Shown piece after piece: positions 16,140 to 23,870 of a stretch of DNA of 38,461 bases (position 1 is its first letter; each line of letters begins with the position of its first letter). The translations under genes were made by a program, and so were the position numbers. The stretch is from an uncultured Clostridia bacterium. Its GTDB lineage: Bacteria > Bacillota > Clostridia > Oscillospirales > Ruminococcaceae. The notes beneath the pieces were generated by a model. That model worked only from the letters and a program-made list of their open reading frames with translations. It searched no databases and was not told the DNA's origin. Location of the stretch: the NCBI GenBank assembly GCA_945923775.1, contig CAMELR010000026.1, forward strand, positions 1 to 38,461, read 5' to 3'.

Positions 16140-18144
16140 TTATGTTTCCTCCCACAATTCCTGCCAACATGCCATCGGCTTCTTTTTCGAGTTCATTCAA
16201 GGATGTGATAATCTCATCCATGCTTCTCAGATTTACAGACCTATAAAAATACTTGTTAAAGCTGATTTCATAACCAATTTGAGTTTTCTTTTCATCAATC
16301 CATGCATCCGGAGCATAAGAGAGCACCTCGTTCTTCATGAAGCCTTCAATTCCACCCTCATAAGTAAATGGAATAAGCTCCGTGTCACGCAAATCACTAT
16401 CAGCTTCTCCTGCGACTGGATTTGCATTGGCATCTTTAACGGTGATGAACGGACGGATTTTCTTCAAAACAGTAGCTTTCAACTTCGTGGCCTTAGCAAA
16501 TGCAGCCCAATCGTCAAGTGGAGTTCCAGACGGGACAGATGCAATAGCTTTTCTAACTGCAGCGAGTTCATCTGCTTTTTTAAACACATCTGAAGGGATT
16601 ACGCCATCTGGATTCACTCTCAACCTTAGAGGACGCTCAACCGTTACAGACCAATATGCAAAGTCGTCATTGTTAAAGATCATGCTGACTTCGCTTTCCT
16701 CCATTTCAAGGAAAATGCGCATAATCTCATTTCTAATATCAGAAGTAAACTCGCAGTTCTTTTTTCCCATATTGCGAGGTAATGGCGACTTCATTTTTGA
16801 AGCATCAATGAGCTGAATTTTTCCTTTCCGTCGATCTTCCTTCTTGTTGGATAGTATCCAGATAAAAGTGCCTATACCAGTGTTGTAAAACATATTGTCA
16901 GGGAGAGAAATAATTGCCTCTACCAAATCATTCTCAATAAGGTATCTACGAGTATTGCTCTCACCGCTGCCAGCATCTCCGGTGAAAATAGACGAGCCAT
17001 TATGTACCTCAGCGATACGACTGCCGAGCTCTGTGTCCTTTTTCATCTTTGCAACATTATTCAGAAGGAACAGAAGCTGCCCGTCACTGGTACGCGGAAT
17101 CATCGGCATGACATTCCCACCCTCAAGATAGGTGTTGAAGCGCGTGTCGAGTATTTCTTTCTTGCCGCCCATCTTCTCGGCATCGGTCTTCCAGCTCTTA
17201 CCGTAGGGCGGATTCGAGAGCATGAAGTCAAACTGACGTGATGCGTGTTGATCGTCAGAAAGTGTGGAGCCATACATGATATGTTCCGCTTCTTCGCCGT
17301 CACCTTTCAGCAGCATATCCGCAGTACAGATAGCATAAGTCTCAGGATTGATTTCCTGCCCGAACAGATGGATAGCGACTTCTTTGCCGCGTCTCTTAGC
17401 CAGCGTCAAAAGTCTGTCCTGAGCAACGGTGAGCATACCACCCGTACCGCAGGCTCCATCATAGCATGAATAAGATGCGTCTTTTATCTTGTCGGCAATC
17501 GGCATAAACACAAGGTCAGCCATAAGCTCGACAACATCACGAGGCGTCCAGTGCTCTCCGGCTTCCTCGTTATTTTCTTCATTGAACTTGCGGATCAGCT
17601 CCTCGAAGATGGTGCCCATGCCATGATTATCAAGGCCGGGATGCTTAAGGATCGTTTTTGCCTCATCCTTATAAATCGGATTCGGGCTCAAGTTGATGTC
17701 AGAAGATGTAAACTTCTCAATGACCGCGCCAAGAATATCCGCATCCACCATCGTGTCGATCTGGTTACGGAACTTGAATTTATCCAGTATCACCTGAACA
17801 TTTGGAGAGAAGCCGTCAAGATATGCCTTAAAGTCTGCCTTCAAAGTCTGAGCTTTGGAGCGGCTGGTCAAATCCTTCAGAAGGAAGGGAGACGCATTGC
17901 AGAAAGCCTGTCCCGCTGCATTGCACAGTGCAGGCCACTGGTTATCAATTTTTGCAGCATCAAGCTGTTTCTTCATTGCCAGTACTGGAGGTTTCGTTTC
18001 TTCCAGCATGGCATCCAGACGACGGATTACCGTCATCGGGAGAATGACGTCACGATACTTACCGCGCACATACACGTCGCGCAGGCAGTCGTCTGCAATT
18101 CCCCAGATAAAACTTACTATTTGATTATGCACCTGATTGTCCAT
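16132..18144 (-). CDS. hsdM: Type I DNA adenine methyltransferase subunit M
   Basis: 670 aa. The N-terminal helical bundle (MDNQVHNQIVSFIWGIADD) is followed by the N6-adenine methylase core: SAM-binding motif I near 228-236 (YDGACGTGG) and catalytic NPPY at 311-314. The remaining C-terminal half has the WSVTVERPLRLR stretch common in HsdM. It methylates the site chosen by HsdS and protects host DNA. Start ATG 18144 has an AGAGGA RBS. It is separated from the HTH gene upstream by an 80-nt gap, the largest in the operon, which could hold a second promoter; none is clear. Confidence 0.95.
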   Translation of the reverse strand: MDNQVHNQIVSFIWGIADDCLRDVYVRGKYRDVILPMTVIRRLDAMLEETKPPVLAMKKQLDAAKIDNQWPALCNAAGQAFCNASPFLLKDLTSRSKAQTLKADFKAYLDGFSPNVQVILDKFKFRNQIDTMVDADILGAVIEKFTSSDINLSPNPIYKDEAKTILKHPGLDNHGMGTIFEELIRKFNEENNEEAGEHWTPRDVVELMADLVFMPIADKIKDASYSCYDGACGTGGMLTVAQDRLLTLAKRRGKEVAIHLFGQEINPETYAICTADMLLKGDGEEAEHIMYGSTLSDDQHASRQFDFMLSNPPYGKSWKTDAEKMGGKKEILDTRFNTYLEGGNVMPMIPRTSDGQLLFLLNNVAKMKKDTELGSRIAEVHNGSSIFTGDAGSGESNTRRYLIENDLVEAIISLPDNMFYNTGIGTFIWILSNKKEDRRKGKIQLIDASKMKSPLPRNMGKKNCEFTSDIRNEIMRIFLEMEESEVSMIFNNDDFAYWSVTVERPLRLRVNPDGVIPSDVFKKADELAAVRKAIASVPSGTPLDDWAAFAKATKLKATVLKKIRPFITVKDANANPVAGEADSDLRDTELIPFTYEGGIEGFMKNEVLSYAPDAWIDEKKTQIGYEISFNKYFYRSVNLRSMDEIITSLNELEKEADGMLAGIVGGNING

Positions 18145-18223
18145 ACAGTTTTTCCTCTCTTGACTCTGAATTCGGCATTAAGCCATTATGACTGTACCAA
18201 ATGCGCTGTCCCATAAGGCAGAC

Positions 18224-18445
18224 TCATTCGGTCTTATCTTCCTTATCATCAACTTTGTCGTCAGCGGCACCGCCGGAACGAATCCAATCGTCCACCTCTG
18301 ACAGCTTGAATTTCCACAGCTTACCCACTTTATAGGCTGGCATATTTCTTTTAGCGATCCACTGCAAAATGGTTTCTCTGCCAACGCCAAGGTATGCTTG
18401 GACTTCTTTCAATGTTGACCATTTTTCAATGTTCTCGTTACCCAA
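18224..18445 (-). CDS. Excisionase-type helix-turn-helix protein
   Basis: 73 aa from TTG 18445 with GGAGG placed in the last codons of the gene before, one nt apart. WSTLKEVQAYLGVGRETILQWI followed by MPAYKVGKLWKFKLSEVDDWI is a winged MerR/excisionase-type HTH (HTH_17). Such small proteins often sit at the start of type I R-M operons, probably as controllers, or act as recombination directionality factors on mobile elements. Position at the head of hsdMSR suggests a controller. The acidic tail after residue 57 has no domain. Confidence 0.85.
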   Translation of the reverse strand: MGNENIEKWSTLKEVQAYLGVGRETILQWIAKRNMPAYKVGKLWKFKLSEVDDWIRSGGAADDKVDDKEDKTE

Positions 18446-18446
18446 T

Positions 18447-19343
18447 TTAGTTACCTCCAGATCTCTTAAATGTCTTGTTCTCTACTACAATCGTTACATT
18501 GAATGGGCTTGAATAGTTTGGATAGCACTCTTTATTGTTTTTATCAACCATAACCCATTGGCTTTCAAAAATGTCCTCATCGCCACGGGCATCGAATTCA
18601 ACCGACACAACAGCTCGTCCATTTGGAGCCGTATCCGGTATGTCAATTGACAGATGCATGGCACAAGGAGTGATAGAATCCTCGTTTATACAGATAAGCC
18701 TTCGGCCCGTCCATGCGACCTTACCGGAGTTAAGCAGTTTCCATGTGTGGGTGAAGTGCTCGTAAAAATCAACGACATGTCGCCGGTCGGCAGGTGCCGT
18801 TTCAATCCAGAAAGCATCTCCATCATAGAGCGGCTTATGGAATGACGGCTCGTCCGTTTCCGGCTGCGACAAATACTGCTGATAGTTCGTTGCTACGATA
18901 TCAGCATCGGAATCCGGCTCGTGTATGATTATCTGAAGCTGGTCTGCGAGGGCTTTTGTCAAAGCCGAAGCATTTATATCTGCGTCCGTTGGGATCGTGA
19001 AGTAGTTCATCACGGTTCTGATGGACGCTTTTTTTATGTGCTCCGACAGGTACTTCGCAAGACCAGTAGTGTTTATCGGATTCGGGAAGGAGTCCCTATG
19101 CTTCTTCGATAAAGGCTTACCACCGTTGAACAGTTTTACCCCATAGTTAGATGCGCTGTAAGCACCTTTCTTTGTGAAAGCATAGCTGCTTCCTGCCGCC
19201 TTAAATACCTCCACGACGAAGGAGTCCTGATTTGCCACTCCTTCGACGGAGCCATATATTCCTTTGCAAAAATAAGCGAAATCTATGCAAATCACTCCCT
19301 TCAGAAAAAGTCCTATCAAAAGTCCTGAAAGTCCTTTTTTCAT
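18447..19343 (-). CDS. Protein with predicted NBR1/FW-like Ig domain
   Basis: 298 aa if started at ATG 19343. The first 20 or so residues are encoded by short direct repeats and lack a good RBS for that ATG, so the true start may lie downstream (AAGGGAG about 45 nt on is followed only by rare start codons). The C-terminal 110 residues carry the pattern of the four-Trp FW/NBR1 Ig-like domain: FTHTWKLLNSGKVAWTG, then Val/Glu strands and SQWVMVDKNN. The N-terminal two thirds are of no family I know. It heads the defence operon and couples to the HTH gene. A partner-binding or sensor role is a guess. Confidence 0.7.
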   Translation of the reverse strand: MKKGLSGLLIGLFLKGVICIDFAYFCKGIYGSVEGVANQDSFVVEVFKAAGSSYAFTKKGAYSASNYGVKLFNGGKPLSKKHRDSFPNPINTTGLAKYLSEHIKKASIRTVMNYFTIPTDADINASALTKALADQLQIIIHEPDSDADIVATNYQQYLSQPETDEPSFHKPLYDGDAFWIETAPADRRHVVDFYEHFTHTWKLLNSGKVAWTGRRLICINEDSITPCAMHLSIDIPDTAPNGRAVVSVEFDARGDEDIFESQWVMVDKNNKECYPNYSSPFNVTIVVENKTFKRSGGN

Positions 19344-19368
19344 GGTCCTTGCGCATATAGGAAGTCCT
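19309..19368 (-). repeat. Direct repeats of AGGACT in the operon leader
   Basis: On the plus strand AGTCCT occurs at 19309, 19321, 19330 and 19363, with a GGTCCT variant at 19344. All point the same way, straddling the first candidate start codon of the defence operon. They could be an iterated operator, or short repeats made by slippage. Confidence 0.6.
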
Positions 19369-19445
19369 TTTTCATCTTGATATCTTATTAGTGGATGGCG
19401 AAGATGAGTGAGACTGAGCCGTCGACCTGTGGACCTTGATATTTA

Positions 19446-19474
19446 ATTATATCACACTCAAGCACAAAAATCAA
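19446..19474 (-). promoter_or_regulatory. Sigma-A promoter of the defence operon
   Basis: On the minus strand TTGATT (19469-19474), 17-nt spacer, TATAAT (19446-19451), about 100 nt upstream of the first candidate start. The 310-bp gene-free stretch 19344-19653 also holds a nested hairpin at 19549-19587 (CTCAGCTC/GAGCTGAG, with GTTCA/TGAAC inside) in front of the plus-strand genes. Confidence 0.8.
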
Positions 19475-19653
19475 TAGTTTTGGGCAATAACAGGCACAAA
19501 TCGACAAAAACTCACTTTCGAACAATCACCATTCAACAGAAGTCGCCTCTCAGCTCGTTCACCGGCCATGAACGATCCGGAGCTGAGTGGTTGGCAACAT
19601 CAACAGCCTACTATCCGGATTAGGAAGCTGAACCTGACAAGGAGGGACAAGCA

Positions 19654-19848
19654 GTGACAAAGCATGAACGCAACAACTGGACCGTGAACATTGAAAACAC
19701 CGCTGCCACCATCGAGTCTCAGTTGGGCTCAGCAGTAGTTGAATCTGTTTTCAAACGCTACGGCGCACACGGCACTTGGGACCTTAGCCCAAGCGACCTG
19801 CCTGAAGTCTTCAGTGAACTGTACGCTATCGAAGCAGATCTCGACTAA
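19654..19848 (+). CDS. Small conserved mobile-element protein
   Basis: 64 aa from GTG 19654, with AAGGAGGGA well spaced upstream. It resembles short acidic proteins encoded at the left of Clostridia integrative elements and prophages, commonly of the form RNxWTVNIENTA...E-L-YAIEADL. Function unknown. No transmembrane segment. It is the first plus-strand gene after the divergent defence operon and sits upstream of the sigma-like regulator, so it may belong to the regulatory end of the element. Confidence 0.7.
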   Translation: MTKHERNNWTVNIENTAATIESQLGSAVVESVFKRYGAHGTWDLSPSDLPEVFSELYAIEADLD

Positions 19849-20085
19849 CAAGGCATCTTGAGCATGACATAAAACTGCTCACCGTCAAGCACCGCACCGG
19901 CTGATCATCGGTGGCTCAACGGTCATTGACGGGACAAGTTTATAGTGACAGCTGACTATTGAGCAGAAAGCTGCAGACCGGAACGGAGAAAGCTCCGTGG
20001 AGACTGTGGTAGAATTTCTATGCCCATTTTCAGCTGACCATGTGAGTTTCCTTCGTTCCAAGCAAATCGAACGGAGGAAATTTTC

Positions 20086-20586
20086 ATGTCAAACGAAGCA
20101 AAGAAGTACTTTATCCCTGTCAACGGAAAACTTGTTGAAGTCAGCGAGGAACTTTACCGCGCGTATTATCGTCCAATCTGGAACACCAGATACCACGCCC
20201 ATAAGAACGGCGAATGCTGCTGCACCAAGTCTCAGCTGTGGAAATGCGATGGAGTTTGCCCCGGTTGTCCATTCAATACTGCTGGCAAAAAGGTTTCTTT
20301 GGAAACCGTCATCGGCGGCGAAGATGATGACATTACCCTTGGCGACACTCTGGCAGACGATTCGCCGACCATCGAATCAATCATTGTTCAGAAGGAACTG
20401 CTTGAGGCATTGTATGACGAACTCGACCGCCTTGACCCTGAAGGAAAACGAATCTGCGAACTTATGATGTATCACTCTGAGCGTGAGTCCGCTGACATAA
20501 TGGGTATGGCGCGCTCTACTTTCAAGCGGCACTGGGCAAAGATTCGTGATGAGCTGCGGGACAAGCTCAAGGACTACTATATCTGA
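20086..20586 (+). CDS. Sigma-70-like (region 4) regulatory factor
   Basis: 166 aa from ATG 20086 with a GGAGGA RBS. The N-terminal stretch FIPVNGKLVEVSEELYRAYYRP is common to sigma-like factors of Clostridia mobile elements. It is followed by a Cys-rich segment (CCCTKSQLWKCDGVCPGCPF, residues 44-63) that may bind metal, an acidic linker (DSPTIESIIVQKELLEALYDELDRL), and a C-terminal helix-turn-helix of sigma region 4 type (SADIMGMARSTFKRHW). No region 2 is evident, so it may work as a region-4-only activator. It probably drives the genes downstream; which promoters it reads is unknown. Confidence 0.8.
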   Translation: MSNEAKKYFIPVNGKLVEVSEELYRAYYRPIWNTRYHAHKNGECCCTKSQLWKCDGVCPGCPFNTAGKKVSLETVIGGEDDDITLGDTLADDSPTIESIIVQKELLEALYDELDRLDPEGKRICELMMYHSERESADIMGMARSTFKRHWAKIRDELRDKLKDYYI

Positions 20587-20601
20587 TATCTTAAATTACC
20601 T

Positions 20602-20640
20602 CTCCGGTTGCAGTGTTGTAGCCGGAGAAAATATTTTTTT
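20602..20640 (+). terminator. Probable terminator after the sigma-like gene
   Basis: CTCCGG (20602-20607) pairs with CCGGAG (20622-20627) with two more weak pairs inside, then AAAATATTTTTTT. The A-rich gap before the T-run makes it less certain. Confidence 0.55.
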
Positions 20641-20726
20641 CGAACTGTGGACCACTTTGGCATAATCCCTCCAGTGGATATTGAGGACAGCAAAAAAACA
20701 AATCGCCTCGGAAAGGAGGATCCTCA

Positions 20727-20939
20727 ATGAACGAATCAAGAATCAACGAGTCTGAAACTGACGAGGAACTTATCGGCGTACTTACAGCAATCAGCGTAGT
20801 ATCAAAGCGCCTGGCAAGAAACCTTATTCAGCTTGAACAGCAGAAAAAATCTATGAAAGGAGCGACAGAACATGAGCAAGACAAGCGAAGTGGAACAGGT
20901 CATCAGAGAGCTGCGAGATGCTGCGTCATTGTTGAATGA
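20727..20939 (+). CDS. Small phage hypothetical protein
   Basis: 70 aa from ATG 20727 with AAAGGAGGAT at good distance. The N-terminal 45 residues (LIGVLTAISVVSKRLARNLIQLEQ) are of the kind found in short conserved proteins just upstream of DUF2800 genes in Clostridia prophages. The last 20 residues overlap the next gene by 68 nt in another frame and are of low quality, so the tail may be the result of a lost stop. Function unknown. Confidence 0.6.
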   Translation: MNESRINESETDEELIGVLTAISVVSKRLARNLIQLEQQKKSMKGATEHEQDKRSGTGHQRAARCCVIVE

Positions 20940-21204
20940 TACCGCAAGTTGGCTTTACGAGCTCTTCTCTGCCAACAAGGTACAGGAGCATAATGCCAGT
21001 TCAGCAGAGGCACAGGAACAGCCGAAGAAGCAGCTTACCCTTGAAGACGTCAGAGCCGTGTGTGCGGAGAAATCCCGCGCGGGATTCACAGCAGAGGTAA
21101 AGACAATCATCACAAAGTACGGCGCAGACAAGCTCTCGGCGGTAAAGTCCGAAGATTATGCGGCAGTTCTCGCCGAAGTGGAGGTGCTGGGAAATGCCGA
21201 ATAA
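20872..21204 (+). CDS. Phage protein, often annotated rRNA biogenesis protein Rrp5-like
   Basis: 110 aa from ATG 20872 with AAAGGAG upstream. A coiled N-terminal helix (about 5-35), then a conserved C-terminal block (LTLEDVRAVCAEKSRAGFTAEVKTII, with DKLSAVKSEDYAAVL). Prophage proteins of this form are often labelled Rrp5-like by annotation pipelines, which I do not believe reflects function. It overlaps the start of DUF2800 by 11 nt, so it belongs to the replication operon and may be an accessory to the DUF2800/DUF2815 pair. Confidence 0.75.
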   Translation: MSKTSEVEQVIRELRDAASLLNDTASWLYELFSANKVQEHNASSAEAQEQPKKQLTLEDVRAVCAEKSRAGFTAEVKTIITKYGADKLSAVKSEDYAAVLAEVEVLGNAE

Positions 21205-22321
21205 TCACGCAATTCTCTCGGCATCGTCCAGTCACCGCTGGCTTGAATGCCCGCCGTCCGCGAAGCTCTGCGCCGAACAGCCGGACACTGCTACGGGGTA
21301 TGCGCAGGAAGGCACGGACGCTCACACTCTATGCGAACATAAGCTGAAAGCCTTGCTCGGTATGGAAACCGCTGACCCTACCGAAAACCTCACCTATTAC
21401 AATGAGGAGATGGAACGCTGCGCCAACGAGTATGCCGTGTATGTTTCCGAACAGGTGGAAAAGGCGAAAGCAGTCTGCAAAGACCCCGTTGTGCTTATCG
21501 AACAGCGGTTGGATTTCTCGCGGTGGGTTCCGGAGGGTTTCGGCACGGGCGACTGTGTTATCGTGGCAGACGGTACGCTAACAATAGTTGACATGAAGTA
21601 CGGGCTTGGGATTCTTGTTTCCGCAGAGAACAATCCGCAAATGATGCTTTATGCACTAGGCGCTTTGGAATTGTTCGATGGAATTTACGACATCGACACG
21701 GTTAGTATGACTATCTTTCAGCCAAGACGGGATAACATCAGCGAACACATTATCTCAAAAGCAGACTTGCTCCGTTGGGCAAACGAGGTTCTCGACCCGA
21801 CAGCGCAGCTTGCTATCAAGGGCGAGGGAGATTTCAAAGCGGGCGAGCATTGTCGATTTTGCAAAGTCAGGACAACCTGTCGCAAACGCGCCGAATACAA
21901 TCTTGAACTCGCCCGATACGACTTTGAAACGCCCGCAACACTTGACAATATCGAAATTGCAGATATTCTCGCCAAGGCAGACGAACTTGTTTCTTGGGTG
22001 ACAGATGTGAAAGAGTACGCTCTGCGACAGGCACTCAGCGGTGTTACATACGAGGGTTTCAAGGTGGTCGAGGGGCGTTCCAATCGCAAGTACACAGACG
22101 AGAGTGCCGTAGTCGAAGCCGTCAAGGCAGAGGGATTTGATCCGTATGAACACAGCGTTCTCGGCATAACTGCGATGACCGCGCTTCTCGGAAAGAAGAA
22201 ATTCACCGAACTGCTCGGTGGGCTTATTGAAAAGCCCCAAGGAAAGCCAACCTTAGTCCCTATGTCGGACAAGCGTCCGGCAATCAATACAGCAAACGAA
22301 GATTTCAAGGAGGAAAATTAA
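21194..22321 (+). CDS. DUF2800 phage protein, PD-(D/E)XK nuclease (Cas4/RecB-like)
   Basis: 375 aa from ATG 21194 (GGAGG nine nt upstream; an upstream in-frame start at 21158 is inside the previous gene). The family belongs to the PD-(D/E)XK superfamily: VIVADGTLTIVDMKYGLG contains the D-x-K dyad at about residues 132-135, and a Cys cluster (HCRFCKVRTTC, about 219-229) fits a Cas4-like iron-sulfur or zinc site, together with a leading Cys at CPP (about 18). It is paired with DUF2815 in a great many Firmicutes prophages, probably as an exonuclease and single-strand binding pair for recombination. Confidence 0.9.
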   Translation: MPNNHAILSASSSHRWLECPPSAKLCAEQPDTATGYAQEGTDAHTLCEHKLKALLGMETADPTENLTYYNEEMERCANEYAVYVSEQVEKAKAVCKDPVVLIEQRLDFSRWVPEGFGTGDCVIVADGTLTIVDMKYGLGILVSAENNPQMMLYALGALELFDGIYDIDTVSMTIFQPRRDNISEHIISKADLLRWANEVLDPTAQLAIKGEGDFKAGEHCRFCKVRTTCRKRAEYNLELARYDFETPATLDNIEIADILAKADELVSWVTDVKEYALRQALSGVTYEGFKVVEGRSNRKYTDESAVVEAVKAEGFDPYEHSVLGITAMTALLGKKKFTELLGGLIEKPQGKPTLVPMSDKRPAINTANEDFKEEN

Positions 22322-22322
22322 C

Positions 22323-22886
22323 ATGACAAAGTTCACAAATCCAACAAAGGTTATTACTGGCATCAACACAAGATGGAGCTACGCGAACGTTTGGGAAGCG
22401 AAGTCCATCAATGGCGGTGCTCCGAAGTTCAGCGTCAGCCTTATCATTCCGAAGTCGGATACCAAGACGGTCGAGAAGATTAAGGCGGCTATCGAAGCAG
22501 CTTACAAGGAGGGCGAGTCCAAGCTCAAGGGCAACGGTCGCTCCGTTCCCGCGCTCTCCGCTATCAAGAACCCGCTCCGTGACGGCGACACAGAGCGCCC
22601 CGATGATGAAGCCTACGCTAACAGCTACTTCATAAATGCGAACTCTGCGACTGCTCCCGGTATCGTGGACGCTAATTGCAACCCCATTCTGGAGCGCAGC
22701 GAGGTTTACAGCGGTGTGTATGGTAGAGCGTCCATCTCCTTTTACGCCTTTAATTCCAACGGCAATAAGGGTATCGCCTGCGGTCTGAACAATCTGCAGA
22801 AGATTCGTGACGGCGAGCCGCTCGGTGGAAGAACCCGCGCTGAGGACGATTTCGCAACCGACGACGATGATGATTTTCTTTCTTGA
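22323..22886 (+). CDS. DUF2815 phage single-stranded DNA-binding-like protein
   Basis: 187 aa, starts directly after the DUF2800 stop with AAGGAGGAAA as RBS. The family resembles T7 gp2.5-type single-strand binding proteins. Features: an N-terminal OB-like region (TGINTRWSYANVWEAK), central strands, and an acidic C-terminal tail (DDDDDFLS) of the type that recruits replication partners in SSB proteins. It should coat single-stranded phage DNA for the polymerase, primase and helicases encoded downstream. Confidence 0.9.
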   Translation: MTKFTNPTKVITGINTRWSYANVWEAKSINGGAPKFSVSLIIPKSDTKTVEKIKAAIEAAYKEGESKLKGNGRSVPALSAIKNPLRDGDTERPDDEAYANSYFINANSATAPGIVDANCNPILERSEVYSGVYGRASISFYAFNSNGNKGIACGLNNLQKIRDGEPLGGRTRAEDDFATDDDDDFLS

Positions 22887-22894
22887 GGTGTAAT

Positions 22895-23029
22895 ATGACG
22901 GAGTTTGAAAGCATAATGCTTGCCGCTTGTTTTGGCATTTCGGTAGGAACGGTCATCGGTAATCTCATCACTATGATTAGTTCACTGGCGCAGATAATCA
23001 AGCAGCGCTGCAAGCACGATCACAAGTAA
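22895..23029 (+). CDS. Small membrane protein, 44 aa
   Basis: An ATG at 22895 with GAGGTG 6-7 nt upstream opens a 44-codon frame ending TAA 23027-23029. Residues 5-30 are hydrophobic (CFGISVGTVIGNLITMISSL) and the tail is basic (KQRCKHDHK), which gives one membrane segment with a cytoplasmic tail. The SD, spacing from DUF2815 (8 nt) and amino acid make-up argue for a real gene. No family recognised. Confidence 0.6.
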   Translation: MTEFESIMLAACFGISVGTVIGNLITMISSLAQIIKQRCKHDHK

Positions 23030-23086
23030 TATTATTGGCATTCTGATACTGTCGGGTGGGTGGGAAGGCTGTTTATGGAGGTTTAC

Positions 23087-23818
23087 ATGGAAATTTCAAC
23101 TTTTAACAACACGGAATTCGGAGAAATCCGCACCATTCAGAAGAACGGCGAAGTGCTGTTCTGCGGAAAGGATATTGCAGCCGCTTTGGGATATGCAGAC
23201 CCGAAGAAAGCGATTATTCAGCACTGCAAAGAAAATGGGGTGGCGATTTACCCCCTCATAGACAGCATGGGCAGAGAGCAGCAGGCAAAGTTTATCACGG
23301 AAGGCAATGTTTACCGCCTTATCGCTCACAGCAAGCTGCCCGGAGCAGAGCGTTTTGAACGCTGGGTGTTTGATGAAGTTTTGCCCTATATCCGCAAGAA
23401 CGGAGCATACATGACGGACGATGTTCTGGAACAGGCGCTTACTTCACCGGACTTTCTCATCGAACTTGCTAACAGGCTGAAATCAGAAAAGGCGAAAAAC
23501 GCACAGCTTACCGTTTCCAATCAGATCATGCAGCCGAAAGCAGAATATTTCGATATGCTCGTTGACAGAAACCTGCTCACAGGCATTCGTGACACAGCAA
23601 AGGAACTCGGCGTAAGGCAGAACGATTTTGTGCGTTTCCTGCTTGACAAGGGGTATCTTTTCCGCACCAAGAAAGGCAAGCTCAGACCGTATGCTGCATA
23701 CGTTGACAGCGGCTTGTTTGAAATGAAGGAGTTCGTAAACGACAAGACAGGATACACCGACACACAGACAATGATAACCCCCAAGGGCAAGGAAACATTC
23801 AGACTGCTGTGTATCTGA
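23087..23818 (+). CDS. Phage antirepressor (BRO-N and KilA-C/ANT domains)
   Basis: 243 aa from ATG 23087, which has TGGAGG in front; an upstream GTG lies before the RBS. The N-terminal 100 residues are a BRO-N domain (FGEIRTIQKNGEVLFCGKDIA, ALGYADPKKAI, and ERWVFDEVLPYIRKNGAYM). The C-terminal half is of the ANT/KilA-C type (GVRQNDFVRFLLDKGYLFR, followed by GYTDTQTMITPKG). Such proteins block phage repressors or regulate replication genes. Its position in the middle of the replication genes is common in Clostridia prophages. A good terminator follows. Confidence 0.92.
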   Translation: MEISTFNNTEFGEIRTIQKNGEVLFCGKDIAAALGYADPKKAIIQHCKENGVAIYPLIDSMGREQQAKFITEGNVYRLIAHSKLPGAERFERWVFDEVLPYIRKNGAYMTDDVLEQALTSPDFLIELANRLKSEKAKNAQLTVSNQIMQPKAEYFDMLVDRNLLTGIRDTAKELGVRQNDFVRFLLDKGYLFRTKKGKLRPYAAYVDSGLFEMKEFVNDKTGYTDTQTMITPKGKETFRLLCI

Positions 23819-23828
23819 TAATCAATCG

Positions 23829-23860
23829 GGCGGCAGGAGCTATCTTGCCGCCATTTTTTT
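23829..23860 (+). terminator. Intrinsic terminator between antirepressor and polymerase genes
   Basis: A 9-bp stem (23829-23837 with 23844-23852, one G-U pair), loop AGCTAT, then ATTTTTTT. The polymerase RBS (GAGGTG) follows the T-run directly, so downstream genes need readthrough or antitermination. Confidence 0.8.
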
Positions 23861-23870
23861 GAGGTGAAAT

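Noticed and set aside
18178..18390. 70-aa minus-strand frame overlapping the HTH gene
   Set aside because: Alternate frame of the excisionase-type HTH gene, which has the domain pattern and SD.
20086..20586. Full sigma factor
   Set aside because: Only a region 4-like HTH is seen; without region 2 I call it sigma-like rather than a complete sigma factor.
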